NCBI GenBank assembly: GCA_002811645.1
Contig: PDIP01000083.1
Span: 162,834 to 226,833, forward strand
DNA from: Corallochytrium limacisporum
Taxonomy: Eukaryota; Opisthokonta
DNA: 64,000 nt
Direction of reading: 5' to 3'
In this document: positions 51,342 to 60,824 of the stretch, one piece after another
Numbering within the stretch: the first letter of the stretch is position 1
Layout: every line of letters begins with the position of its first letter
Notes under the pieces: model-generated
What the model saw: the letters and a program-made list of their open reading frames with translations, nothing else
What the model was told of the DNA's origin: nothing
The model's database searches: none
Translations under genes and position numbers: made by a program

Positions 51342-52304
51342 ATGTCGTCCATGTCTCCGTTGTCGTTCAAGCTGGACCCGCTGACCGGGCTGCCAAAGGC
51401 CCAGTCTCGCGTGGTGGCCAACGCGCCCGTCGAGAAGAGCCAGTCCTCGCTAATGAAGGGTGGCATCACTGCCTTTGCCGTCTTCCTTGAGATGGCCAGC
51501 GGCGGTCTCTTCATGGAAAACGTCAAAATGGAGAAGCAAAGGACCTCCGATCCCTACTTCCGGATTATGAAGCGCACCCTTTCCAAGGGTATTGCTGGGT
51601 TCGAGGCCGGACTGTTCCCCTGGGGTCTGGTCCTCGGTCTCACCAAGGGCAGTGTCCTTGGTGCCGCCAAGGTAGAGCTCAAGTATTTGCTACAGAAGAC
51701 GGGTATGTCAAGTAAGCGCAGTGAGCTTATCAGTGGTTTCGGTGCCGGTGCCGTGCAGGGTGTGTTCATGTCACCTTTGCTGCTGGCCCGTACCCGTGTC
51801 AACCAGTCACTGACGGAGCGTGCTGCACAGGGCATCAAAACTACGCAAACTGAAGAGTTTTGGCTCGGTACTCGAGTCCTTTACGACGCCGTCAAGCAGG
51901 AAGGCGTGATGGTTTTGACCTCCGGCATGATGACCTGTATCCTGAAGCGCGCTATGGACTGGGGTACCCGGTTTATCTTCATGAATATGCTCAAGGATGC
52001 TGTTAAGGCCCGCAAGGCAGAAGGGGAATCTCTGACGGACTTGGAGCGTCTGACAACCAGCTTTGTCGGTGGTGGCATGAGTGTGCTGGTCACCATGCCT
52101 CTGGATCGTCTGATGCCTGTCATCCAGGCCGCATCTAAGGAATCCGTCAACGTTGTGGAGGTCATTCGCGAGAAGTTTGCACGGGAAGGTATCACCACCT
52201 TGTGGCGTGGCGGTGCCATGCGTACCCTGCACACCGGTTACCATACCATGTTCGCCATTTTCATTTCGGATAAGATCTATGAGCTGGTCTTCCCCAACCA
52301 CTAA
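51342..52304 (+). CDS. Mitochondrial carrier-like (SLC25) protein
   Basis: A 320-residue protein related to the mitochondrial carrier family. Three approximate 100-residue repeats are discernible, each with a Gly-rich first helix (GIAGFEAGLFPWGLVLGLTKG, SGFGAGAVQGVFMSPLLLARTRV, TSFVGGGMSVLVTMPLDRLMPVIQ). The carrier signature Px[DE]xx[KR] is good only in the third repeat (MPLDRLMP); the second has SPLLLAR without the acidic residue, and the first is hardly recognisable. The C-terminal part has LWRGGAMRTLHTGYHTMFAIF, in the place of the usual even-numbered repeat end. No substrate can be assigned, and the weak salt-bridge residues raise doubt about normal transport. Two ATGs (51342 and 51351) are possible starts. 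Convergent with Vti1 across 538 bp. Confidence 0.8.
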   Translation: MSSMSPLSFKLDPLTGLPKAQSRVVANAPVEKSQSSLMKGGITAFAVFLEMASGGLFMENVKMEKQRTSDPYFRIMKRTLSKGIAGFEAGLFPWGLVLGLTKGSVLGAAKVELKYLLQKTGMSSKRSELISGFGAGAVQGVFMSPLLLARTRVNQSLTERAAQGIKTTQTEEFWLGTRVLYDAVKQEGVMVLTSGMMTCILKRAMDWGTRFIFMNMLKDAVKARKAEGESLTDLERLTTSFVGGGMSVLVTMPLDRLMPVIQAASKESVNVVEVIREKFAREGITTLWRGGAMRTLHTGYHTMFAIFISDKIYELVFPNH

Positions 52305-52842
52305 GAAAGCAAGTGACGGATACCCTTTTACCCCAACTTACAACGACACAGTGACATCGAGGCAACCCTTCGGAATGCTTACCCCAACAGATTGCCCGAT
52401 CAATGAGGTCTTTCACACTCTCGGAATGCCAGGTCAACGTAAGTTTAGCACATGCCAACACTTTCCACTTTCAGAAACAAAGTTCGTCTTCGTGTTGAAA
52501 TGAGAGACTGGATAGTTATCGTTCGAGGACTTCCAGTCGCACCTCGTCAAACCCTTCTTTCCCTTTTTGCATTCTTTTCATGTCACAAATCGACTTTCCA
52601 AACATGTATTCAAAGCACAAACAATCAACAAAATTGTCTCAGCATCTAATTTTTCAAATACATCATGACTTTTATCATCCCATCAATAACATTGGCAGTG
52701 AAACAGGCATCGTGAACTGTTGAGAGCGTTATAGAAATGGGGCCCATATGGCCATGTAGTGAAAATGGTTGTGTTCTATAATATCCGATGACATTCAATG
52801 ACATGTTCAGAAAAGAAATAAATATGCTAGGGAACAAGTGGA
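52305..52842. other. Convergent 3' gap, 538 bp
   Basis: AT-richer sequence holding the 3' ends of the carrier-like and Vti1 genes. An AATAAA-type element (AAATAAATA) is at about 52816-52825. No gene seen. Confidence 0.5.
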
Positions 52843-53505
52843 TCAAAAGATTTTGGTGAAGACAATTACAAGGAACACAATCACCACGAAAGCAATAAGC
52901 CCGTACATGATGATCTTGTTCTGCATAATTCGCCGGAACATAGCGTTGAGGATGCGTTGTGCCTTCTTCATGTCACTTTCCGTGCTCTTGAGCGTATTGC
53001 GGGCCCGGTGCAGAGTCTCCCGCTGACTGTACAGGTCATTCAGTGTGTCCTGACCGACCTGTTCTGTCTCAATGGCCACCCGGTACGCATCGTCGAGTCG
53101 GGTTCCCATTTGTTGTACTCGCTCTGTGTTGTCCAGTAGACGTGCTCGTTGCTCGTCCGGATTTGTGCTGTCCATGTCGCCAAACAGAGCACCGCGTTCG
53201 TCCCTCTCGGTGGCGGGATTGCGTTTCGCCTCCTCCAGTTCCTTCTCGAGATCTTCCAATTCTCCCCTCAGCATATCCAATGTCTGTGACCGCTGGGCCC
53301 GATCTTGTGGACTAAGCTCACGGAGCTCCATTTCAATTTGATCCACCAGTTGGCTGGCCTCGTCAATTTCCCGAGCACAGGCACGGATCGCTTCATACCG
53401 CCGTGCACCGCTTAAGTTTGGTATCTCATTATGCAGGCGTCCGACAACAGAAGCTTTGACATCGTTGAACTCATGCTCATATGAAGCAAAGAGATCTAAC
53501 GACAT
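52843..53505 (-). CDS. vti1: Vti1 Qb-SNARE
   Basis: A 220-residue tail-anchored SNARE that acts in fusion at the Golgi, endosome and vacuole. The N-terminal three-helix Habc domain covers about 1-95 (FASYEHEFNDVKASV, EIDEASQLVDQIEMEL). The SNARE motif spans about 135-195 with the zero-layer glutamine in LNDLYSQRETLHRARNTL, and the C-terminal anchor is NKIIMYGLIAFVVIVFLVIVF. Yeast Vti1 is 217 residues, so it is full length. Start: ATG at 53505. It probably partners with syntaxin-type SNAREs in the trafficking routes that AP-1 and ChAPs serve. Confidence 0.96.
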   Translation of the reverse strand: MSLDLFASYEHEFNDVKASVVGRLHNEIPNLSGARRYEAIRACAREIDEASQLVDQIEMELRELSPQDRAQRSQTLDMLRGELEDLEKELEEAKRNPATERDERGALFGDMDSTNPDEQRARLLDNTERVQQMGTRLDDAYRVAIETEQVGQDTLNDLYSQRETLHRARNTLKSTESDMKKAQRILNAMFRRIMQNKIIMYGLIAFVVIVFLVIVFTKIF

Positions 53506-54975
53506 TGTGATCCTCTGCTTATAGTATGGTGTTAAACTTGTTCCGTCAACTCAATCAGTTAGTCTCCGTCAATGCCATAAAAAATGGAACACTCTCTTCA
53601 ACTTGCAGTCACTGTCAGATCTTTTTCTTTAAGCATTATTAAATCAGACAATCCGTAAAACAGAATGCAGTTATGGGAGCATGCAAGTCATTATGTAGCT
53701 GTTCGTGTACATAATTGCTCAAGACGCAAACGTTGGAACTGCCGCGTCAGGGGACGAGAGCAAGAAGCCGGTCGCAAGCGGGCGGGTCCTTTGTTTTCGC
53801 TTTGCAGGGTTTATTACCCAGCACCCGGTCTCTACCCTCTGGCTACCATAGTGAATGAAGCAAAGCAGCCAATATCCAAACCCCCTTTCCCTTTCTCTCT
53901 CCTACTCATCTGAAAGTTTTAAAAACGTCGCGAAAAAGTATATCAAATTATCTGGGATACAGGCGATCGTGTGGAGAAAATTAGGCCCCCATGTTTATCC
54001 AAGAACATCTTTCTCGGGTTACGCCCCGAGTTTCCCTGCCCTCCCCCAAATGATGTGATTGTCACCAGTTGGACAGCTGTTTCAAAGCGTGGAACTCTGC
54101 CCGGTTGTGTGATGGTGGGTTGAGGTACAAATGGCAAGTTCTTCTTCTGGGGCATGTGCACTCAATAACACCCGTGTTTCGCGATCGTTGAGATACTCCA
54201 CAAAAGATACGCATGCATGCTACGACATCCTAACATCATCCAGTACAACTGCATGACCCGCACACTGCCAAGAGTAGGTATGAAAGTCTGTACTAGATCA
54301 CTGCGGCACGATAGATACAACGGTTTGGTGCACCCTTGCATGCTCAGTTCACCCTCTGCGGAGCAAACACCGTTTACCTTCCTCAGACTACATTGGTGGG
54401 AATGGGAAGGTCCCGTGAATCGGCGATGTTTTAGATTGCCAGAAGATGAGCTTTCAGTTGTCTGCCGACTCTCGCTCTGACTCTGCAGACACCAACCAAT
54501 AGAGACGCATCCGCCACCTCTTGTCCGTAAATTTTTATCAGTGCCGTGTGGTACATGCTGGGAGACACAGATGGAGAGGGGGTGATTGCATCATTCACTC
54601 CTTGGATCCCTCATCCTTTTTTGTGTGTTTCAGCAACTTTTTCGCGCTTTGGACAATATCGAACCAAAACCACGCAAACAAAAAGCAGATGAAAACATGC
54701 GTATCCACGACAGAGTTGGTGCCGGGTACCTTCGACTTAGGTGTACTTTGCAGTTCACGCTGCACACTTTGAAGAACTCCCGGAACTCATTCAAAATTGT
54801 TCTCTTGCCCTGCGCTCCCGTGATTTGGTCCTTCTCCACTGCCACCCGGCCCCCTGCCCCGTCGCCCGCCTTCCCTCCCCGCTCCTCGGGATCTCAAGTG
54901 CTCCCGGTCCTAACCCTTTGATCTCTCCTCCTCGTTTCCTCTCTCTCGCTTTGGCTCCTCGCTCCCTGTCTTCTC

Positions 54976-55016
54976 TCTCTCTCTCTCTCTCGCTCTCTCT
55001 CTCTCTGTCTCTCTCT
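54976..55016. repeat. (CT)n microsatellite
   Basis: CT units with occasional CG and TG interruptions, followed by T/C-rich sequence to 55090. Confidence 0.85.
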
Positions 55017-55244
55017 GCTTTGGCTCCCTTCTCCTCCCCCTCCCTCCTGGTTTTCTCCCCATTCCCCCTCCCCTCTCCCCCCCACCTTTTTGCCGTCCCA
55101 CCTAAACCCATCGCCAACAATGGTTATGGGAGGGTAGGGGGGGTCTGGTTTGCCTTGCGAAATGATGCAAGATCAGCGCGCAACGCGGAGGAAGGAGGAC
55201 AACCCAAAAAAAAAAAGCTACAGACAAAGGGGGAAGGAAGGAGG

Positions 55245-55572
55245 NNNNNNNNNNNNNNNNNNNNNNNNNNNNNNNNNNNNNNNNNNNNNNNNNNNNNNNN
55301 NNNNNNNNNNNNNNNNNNNNNNNNNNNNNNNNNNNNNNNNNNNNNNNNNNNNNNNNNNNNNNNNNNNNNNNNNNNNNNNNNNNNNNNNNNNNNNNNNNNN
55401 NNNNNNNNNNNNNNNNNNNNNNNNNNNNNNNNNNNNNNNNNNNNNNNNNNNNNNNNNNNNNNNNNNNNNNNNNNNNNNNNNNNNNNNNNNNNNNNNNNNN
55501 NNNNNNNNNNNNNNNNNNNNNNNNNNNNNNNNNNNNNNNNNNNNNNNNNNNNNNNNNNNNNNNNNNNNNNNN
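55245..55572. other. Assembly gap (328 N)
   Basis: Unknown bases. The left edge is GGAAGGAAGGAGG and the right edge AAAGGGGGGGGGC, so this gap lies in a purine tract. Confidence 0.99.
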
Positions 55573-56805
55573 AAAGGGGGGGGGCGGGGATGCAGGTGAT
55601 GGTTGTATGCACATTATTGGACGGATGGCACACACAAAAGTGGGGAGTGCGCTGGGTGGACGTGTGTGGGGAAAGGGGGGGGGGGCGGGGTTTCGAGCTG
55701 TTTGGTGTCCCTCCCGCCCCAGTGGTGGATGGGGTTTACAAAAATGTCCAAAGCGGCGCCACACAGGGGCAACCAAACCCTCTTTGTCCCCGAGACAGAT
55801 CGCTTATTATAGCGCAACTACCACTTATACATGCTCTCCTGGTGCTGTGTCGTGCTCTCCGCTTGCCCTTTGGAGCAAAAGCGGGTGATCGATTCGACCA
55901 CACGTACACGCACTATTTCCGGCCAGCACCGGCAGTCCATATCCGTCACCACAAACAAGACAATGGGGACAGCGTCCAATCATATTGGTAATACTTAATC
56001 ACCTGCCAGCAGGCTCAAAATCAAACACAACCTGTCATATGCCCTCGGATAGATGGAGCGTTGATGAATCGATGGCATCTCCGCTTCAAAGGTTTTTTTT
56101 TCGAGTTCCCAAGTGGCAGCACCGGAAGATTAGGACAGAGGCGCGTAACCAAAAGGGAACGAAAATTGCAAAATCCTTGTTCGGGCGGGAGTGGCTTTCA
56201 GTACTAAATGTATGGATCCATTCCCGCGCCGCGGTTTCCACCGGCAGCTACTGGTTGCGCGCAGACCCTTTTTTGGTGTCAAAGGGGGGGCGGAAGCGGA
56301 AAGTTGGTCGCGGTCACATGCGCTCTCAGTGCCTTTTACCTTTGCGTTCGTCTCTCTGTTGTTGGGACTTGTGACGCACAATCACTTTGTGAGAGATTTA
56401 ATTGTGAGCCAGCAAATCTTGTTGGCCGAGACGTAAACGGCACGAAGACCCATGATGGGGACAAACGGGGCTGCCACTCCTTTACGTGGCCCACAAAGTG
56501 TGACATCGGAACCAAGATCGAACCTGAGAATGGTAGTTGAAACACAGATGTGTTATTGACCGATGCTGTTGAATAACTCAATGCACCCGATTGTGGTTCA
56601 TTTAAAGAACCTGTAAATGAGGCGATAGAGATCAGTAGATACATAGTGCAAATTATGGGACGCGCATGAATTGAGAGCATAGATACGAAAACGACTCCCA
56701 GCCACAAACGCTGCGCTCAACACAAGTCCCTATTTCTCGAGCAAGCACACTTTGCTCTCGCCTGGATCTTTGACTTAGAAACCGTAGAGGATAATTATTG
56801 TTGTA

Positions 56806-59295
56806 ATGTCACCATCAATTATGTCGGAACAGCAGCCACAGCAGTCTCGCCCAAAGCAGGGACCGCAAAGGGTGTTCACTGAGGCTAACCTTGCACGTCT
56901 CGGCAGTAAGGAACATCGGAAGCAGTTGGTCGGCCTTGCCGCTCAGCACCGCTACGAAGAGAACAGTGAGAGCCGCCGCAAGGCCTCTGCGCACCTTCCT
57001 TATGTCCCGAGCTTCGGTGACCTCCAACTTGCAGATCGCGAGAAGGTCAATAGAGTACTGCTCGGTCATCTCGCAGAGTTCCGCTGGAAGGCTGTGAACG
57101 AACGCTCCCGGGTACAGAAGGAACTTGGAGAGCTGCGCAAATTGACAGACTCGGGCAAACCACGGGCCAAAGTTAGTACCGTCCGACCCCCTGGAGATCG
57201 CAAGATGCTGTTTGAACGGCCACAGTTGCAGAAAATGGTCCAAGATCAGGAGCATGAACTCTATAAGTGGTACGCCAGTGAAATGACAAGGCAAGCCAAG
57301 CTCAAATCCCTAAACTGCACAGAGTTTCCGCACTATCTCTTCACCGAGCACAAGAAGTTCCATCCCCATGACTTGCGTTCGTGGATGGTCCGTACCTATG
57401 ACAGTCTGCGGTATGTTCCGTTTTCTTGGGGCGAATTGTCGATCCGCCCGGTCGAGGACCTCAGCGGTACAGTCTTCACGGACGATGCCATCCGTCTGGG
57501 CCGCAAGTTCTGTATCGGCGCAATCATGCTGAGCAACATGTGGGAGTTCAATCCACGCCACTGCTGCCACATGCTCATCACACACCAACCCATGGAGGAC
57601 GTCATGATCTTTCTGCGCACCAAGTGGCTGCTCCAGTACGAGGACAACCAAGAAGAGATGGAGCGGGTCATTGAGGACGAGAGTGGAGTCAGGCCCTCTC
57701 TCCGGCGCACTAGTCAAATGGGGGGCAGTCATGCTGACAGCGACGATGTCACAGAACCTGTCAAATTCACGTTTGGCCGCACTGACACTCACACGGACTT
57801 GGAGATGATCCTGGACGAGAGTGAGGAGAACCAGAGCGATGACTATCTGCAGTACAACTGCAGCACAACCGCGAACGGCAACTCAAGCGTACAAAATAAG
57901 GGTGATGAGACCACAGAACATAATAATACTGACGCAAAATCCGATATTGCTGCTGGAGGACGGCCCTCCAGTGGCACCAAGGTCTCCTTCATGGTGAGCG
58001 AGAACAGCGGCAAGGCGGGCTTCACCATGGGCGCAGAGGACGATGACCACGACATTACAGACGATGAAGGAGCCAATGATTCGGGTAATTCGGTGTCCGA
58101 GGCGGGTAGTTCCGCCCCGTTCTTCACCCGGAACTCCACGACGGAAAGCATTGACCTCTCGTCGCGCCCGCAGTCCATGCGCTCATCCAAGCTCAGCCGC
58201 GCAAGCGAGGCACCACTGCTTGAGGAAGTTGCCGACATGTCCCTAGGCTCCGTGCCTGGCTCCCCAGCAATCTTTGACGAGGGTGAGGACGACGGTTACA
58301 TTGACCCCGAATTTAGAGCCCATGCACCGAAGTCTGCGCTAAATTCGTCCGAAAATTCCGGCCAGCACCGTCGCAGCTCCCTCATGAAGGGCCTGAAGAG
58401 CCGCCTATCCTCTTCTCTGAAGGTTAGTCGCATCGTTGAGAAGACATCCCGTCATGCACCGCAGTCCGCGCATCATGGACCATCCCATGCTACGGAGGTA
58501 TCGTCAACAACCACTACGGCGTCACCCGAAACCAGTGAGGAGACCGCGGAGCCCATCACCATGGAGGATCTTATGCCTCTGCCCCTTCGTGAGACAGAGC
58601 TTGCCTTCCTCAACGATATCGCTTCGTCAAGTTCGTACAAGACCCTGGAAAACGCAGTGAGTCAGCTCATGACCGAGAAGGATCCTCCCTTCTTTGTCAT
58701 TGCCAGCGCCAATAGTGACTCCTGTGTGGTGGTCAATTGCCGCAACTACGAGCTCACCACTTTCCACCGCTGCCTGCCCGGGTTCATGGGCCAGGACTTC
58801 TTCTACCTGCCTGAACGATATCATGTGAAGACCACAGCTCGGCCGAGGGTCTATTGCCAACGCAACCAGTGCCCGCGCTACGAGGGCAGTCCGCAGTCGG
58901 CGGTGCTCATGGACAACTTCCGTGAACATCAGGACCGGTTCCTGGAACGCATCAGCCGCAAAGCACGGGAATTAAGCTGGGAGAACCCGAAGTACACATC
59001 CCTCCTAAACGCAGAGATTGCCAAGATTGAGGAGGAGCATGCAGACGAGCCAGAAGACAGCAGGGCCAAGATGATTGCTAGTATCCGTGGCAAATTCAAC
59101 AAGGAAATGGACATCAAGGAGCGCAAGATGGTGCAGTCTCTGTTGCTGCAGCGGCGTGCGGATCTGAATCACACCTGCGCACGATGCGGTGTGGTTTTCT
59201 ACTGCTCAACTGAGTGCGGTAAGAGCGACTACAAACACCACGGACCTGTCTGCCTGCGGAAGCATACGGTCTCGGAGGACTTGGGGTCCGACTGA
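56806..59295 (+). CDS. Large protein with a C-terminal MYND-like zinc finger
   Basis: An 829-residue protein of unknown function. Residues 1-260 are mostly helical and folded (RYEENSESRRKASAHLPYVP, FSWGELSIRPVEDLSGTVF, GAIMLSNMWEFNPRHCCHM). Residues 280-600 are acidic, Ser-rich and probably disordered. A second folded part (about 600-820) contains PFFVIASANSDSCVVVNCRNYE and ends in CARCGVVFYCSTECGKSDYKHHGPVC, the second half of a MYND finger (C791, C794, then YCxxxC, H and C). The usual first cysteine pair is not directly before it; the nearest candidate is CQRNQC at C684/C689, with about 100 helical, charged residues between. MYND fingers bind proline-rich peptides. No SET methyltransferase domain is visible. 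Start ATG at 56806; another ATG follows at 56821. Confidence 0.75.
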   Translation: MSPSIMSEQQPQQSRPKQGPQRVFTEANLARLGSKEHRKQLVGLAAQHRYEENSESRRKASAHLPYVPSFGDLQLADREKVNRVLLGHLAEFRWKAVNERSRVQKELGELRKLTDSGKPRAKVSTVRPPGDRKMLFERPQLQKMVQDQEHELYKWYASEMTRQAKLKSLNCTEFPHYLFTEHKKFHPHDLRSWMVRTYDSLRYVPFSWGELSIRPVEDLSGTVFTDDAIRLGRKFCIGAIMLSNMWEFNPRHCCHMLITHQPMEDVMIFLRTKWLLQYEDNQEEMERVIEDESGVRPSLRRTSQMGGSHADSDDVTEPVKFTFGRTDTHTDLEMILDESEENQSDDYLQYNCSTTANGNSSVQNKGDETTEHNNTDAKSDIAAGGRPSSGTKVSFMVSENSGKAGFTMGAEDDDHDITDDEGANDSGNSVSEAGSSAPFFTRNSTTESIDLSSRPQSMRSSKLSRASEAPLLEEVADMSLGSVPGSPAIFDEGEDDGYIDPEFRAHAPKSALNSSENSGQHRRSSLMKGLKSRLSSSLKVSRIVEKTSRHAPQSAHHGPSHATEVSSTTTTASPETSEETAEPITMEDLMPLPLRETELAFLNDIASSSSYKTLENAVSQLMTEKDPPFFVIASANSDSCVVVNCRNYELTTFHRCLPGFMGQDFFYLPERYHVKTTARPRVYCQRNQCPRYEGSPQSAVLMDNFREHQDRFLERISRKARELSWENPKYTSLLNAEIAKIEEEHADEPEDSRAKMIASIRGKFNKEMDIKERKMVQSLLLQRRADLNHTCARCGVVFYCSTECGKSDYKHHGPVCLRKHTVSEDLGSD

Positions 59296-60662
59296 ACAGA
59301 GCGTGACAATAGAAGCAAGTGGCCAACAAACATAGCCATGTCACTAGGTCCATAAAGAGTGTGCTTACAATTTGTTTGTTGAGTAACTAACATAAACAAA
59401 TATTAAATATATAAGTGAAAGGACAAAAATGGGATTGAAGAATTGTGATCAGGTTGGCAACGTGTGATGATTTGATCAGAAACTCGGCATGCCTCCCCCT
59501 TCACGATCTAGGCTGCCGCGTTGTTCTACACACCCCGGCAAACAAAGTGACCGTGCAATCACCGGTCATCCAATAGTTCATTTTGGGTTTGTAGGAACAT
59601 CCACATTCCTGGGATCTCGTTCGGAACGGTGTCTATTACGGAGCACTGGTATTGATGACCGGCGGGAGTGGTCTGCTCCGGGGGGGAAGCGGGTGGCGTG
59701 CACCAGCCACGTCCTCTTGGCGGTCCGCCCGCTTCTCTCCCTGGGTCTATAGTGAAAGGATCATAAACCGCCACCGGGCTTCAGAAACGGAATTTTTTCA
59801 CCCAGGCATCAGCGTGATTAGTGGGCAGTCGTGGTACTCTCACTACCGAAAATGGAGATGGGGGGTCCCCCCGCCCCGCGGGGTCTCTTGGCAATCGCCA
59901 AACAAAAGAACGACCTAGTACTTAATATATGTAATCCCGCAAAGGGTTTGGGACTGCGCACTCTGCAGTCGGAGATGTAGATCCCAACAGACGTCCGTCG
60001 AATGCTTCTCTGGATCACTTTCAGTACTGAATGAGTGGGAAAAAATTTGTGCTGAGGGCACATGAAAAATTTTGGGAACAAATCGGTTCCCACACAGAGC
60101 GACCGACGTGCGGGAGGAGGCATCCACTAGTGCTCATCCCCTTTCACCAACCGTGCACAACCCCTGCACAATTCTAGATCATGCTGGCTGGCCTTCCCGT
60201 ACAGCCTATCCTCCACCTTTGTCACAATCTTAGGCAGAGTTGTACTAACGGTACAATTCTTGCATGTACGACCCGTTGTGCAGAGATCTCTGTGCGTCCA
60301 TTCCATACGCACTGATCGGAAAGCACATCTGTGTGAAGTAGAGTGTCAGAATGAAGTCAATAGGTCCCTAGAAGTAGATCTGTCTGATGCCAGATACGGA
60401 GCATGTATTACCGTTCATCGGAACAGGAAGCTGTACTCTACAGTGCTACGATCTGCAGGGAGATCACCGAGCAAAAGTCACACGTCAGATCAGGAGTCGA
60501 GTTCAGCTCCCGCTTCGAAACGAGGACGCAATAGATTGGGGGTTTCGACCATCGGTGCGGGGGAGGAGGGATGGGGGAGGGTAGGGCAGGACTGACAAAG
60601 CTTAGAGGGAACCAGAACACGGTGCCAGAACCGGCACTGATCTTTCGGATTTACTTGTTAGG
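59296..60662. other. Intergenic, 1.4 kb
   Basis: No accepted gene. A palindrome-rich C/G element lies at 59861-59884. On the minus strand 60127-60345 an open stretch reads TCKNC ... LCRGC (see findings), and on the + strand 60387-60584 is a 65-codon ATG frame of normal composition (MPDTEHVLPFIGTGS). Neither is long or conserved enough to call. Confidence 0.45.
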
Positions 60663-60818
60663 ATGTCAGATAGTGCAGAAGAGTCACTTCACGGAATGTG
60701 GGAAGCCAGGTCACCAGCGGGCGAGCTACGAGGACGATCAGACAAAGGTACTTCAGACCTCGCAGTCGAACAGTTAGCAGAGGAAAGGGGAGTGATCAGT
60801 GACCCATACAAAGTATAA
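60663..60818 (+). other. Upstream ORF (51 codons) in frame with the RBR gene
   Basis: ATG at 60663 opens a 51-residue frame starting MSDSAEESLHGMW and ending SDPYKV before TAA at 60816-60818. The RBR start codon is at 60825, in the same frame and only 6 nt after the stop. The peptide is acidic and not low-complexity. It may be a regulatory upstream ORF, or the real N-terminus of the RBR protein cut off by a single stop. Too short to compare with families by eye. Confidence 0.4.
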
Positions 60819-60824
60819 CATCAT

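Larger units (their letters stand above)
53506..56805. other. Intergenic, 3.3 kb, contains an assembly gap
   Basis: No gene recognised. It contains a CT/CTCT tract (54976-55016), G-rich and C-rich sequence, the N block (55245-55572) and G runs beyond it. A + strand frame across the N block is an artefact of the Ns. Both neighbours read outwards. Confidence 0.6.

Noticed and set aside
54741-55991. 416-codon + strand frame crossing the N block
   Set aside because: It is held open by unknown bases and by CT repeats; there is no recognisable domain on either side.
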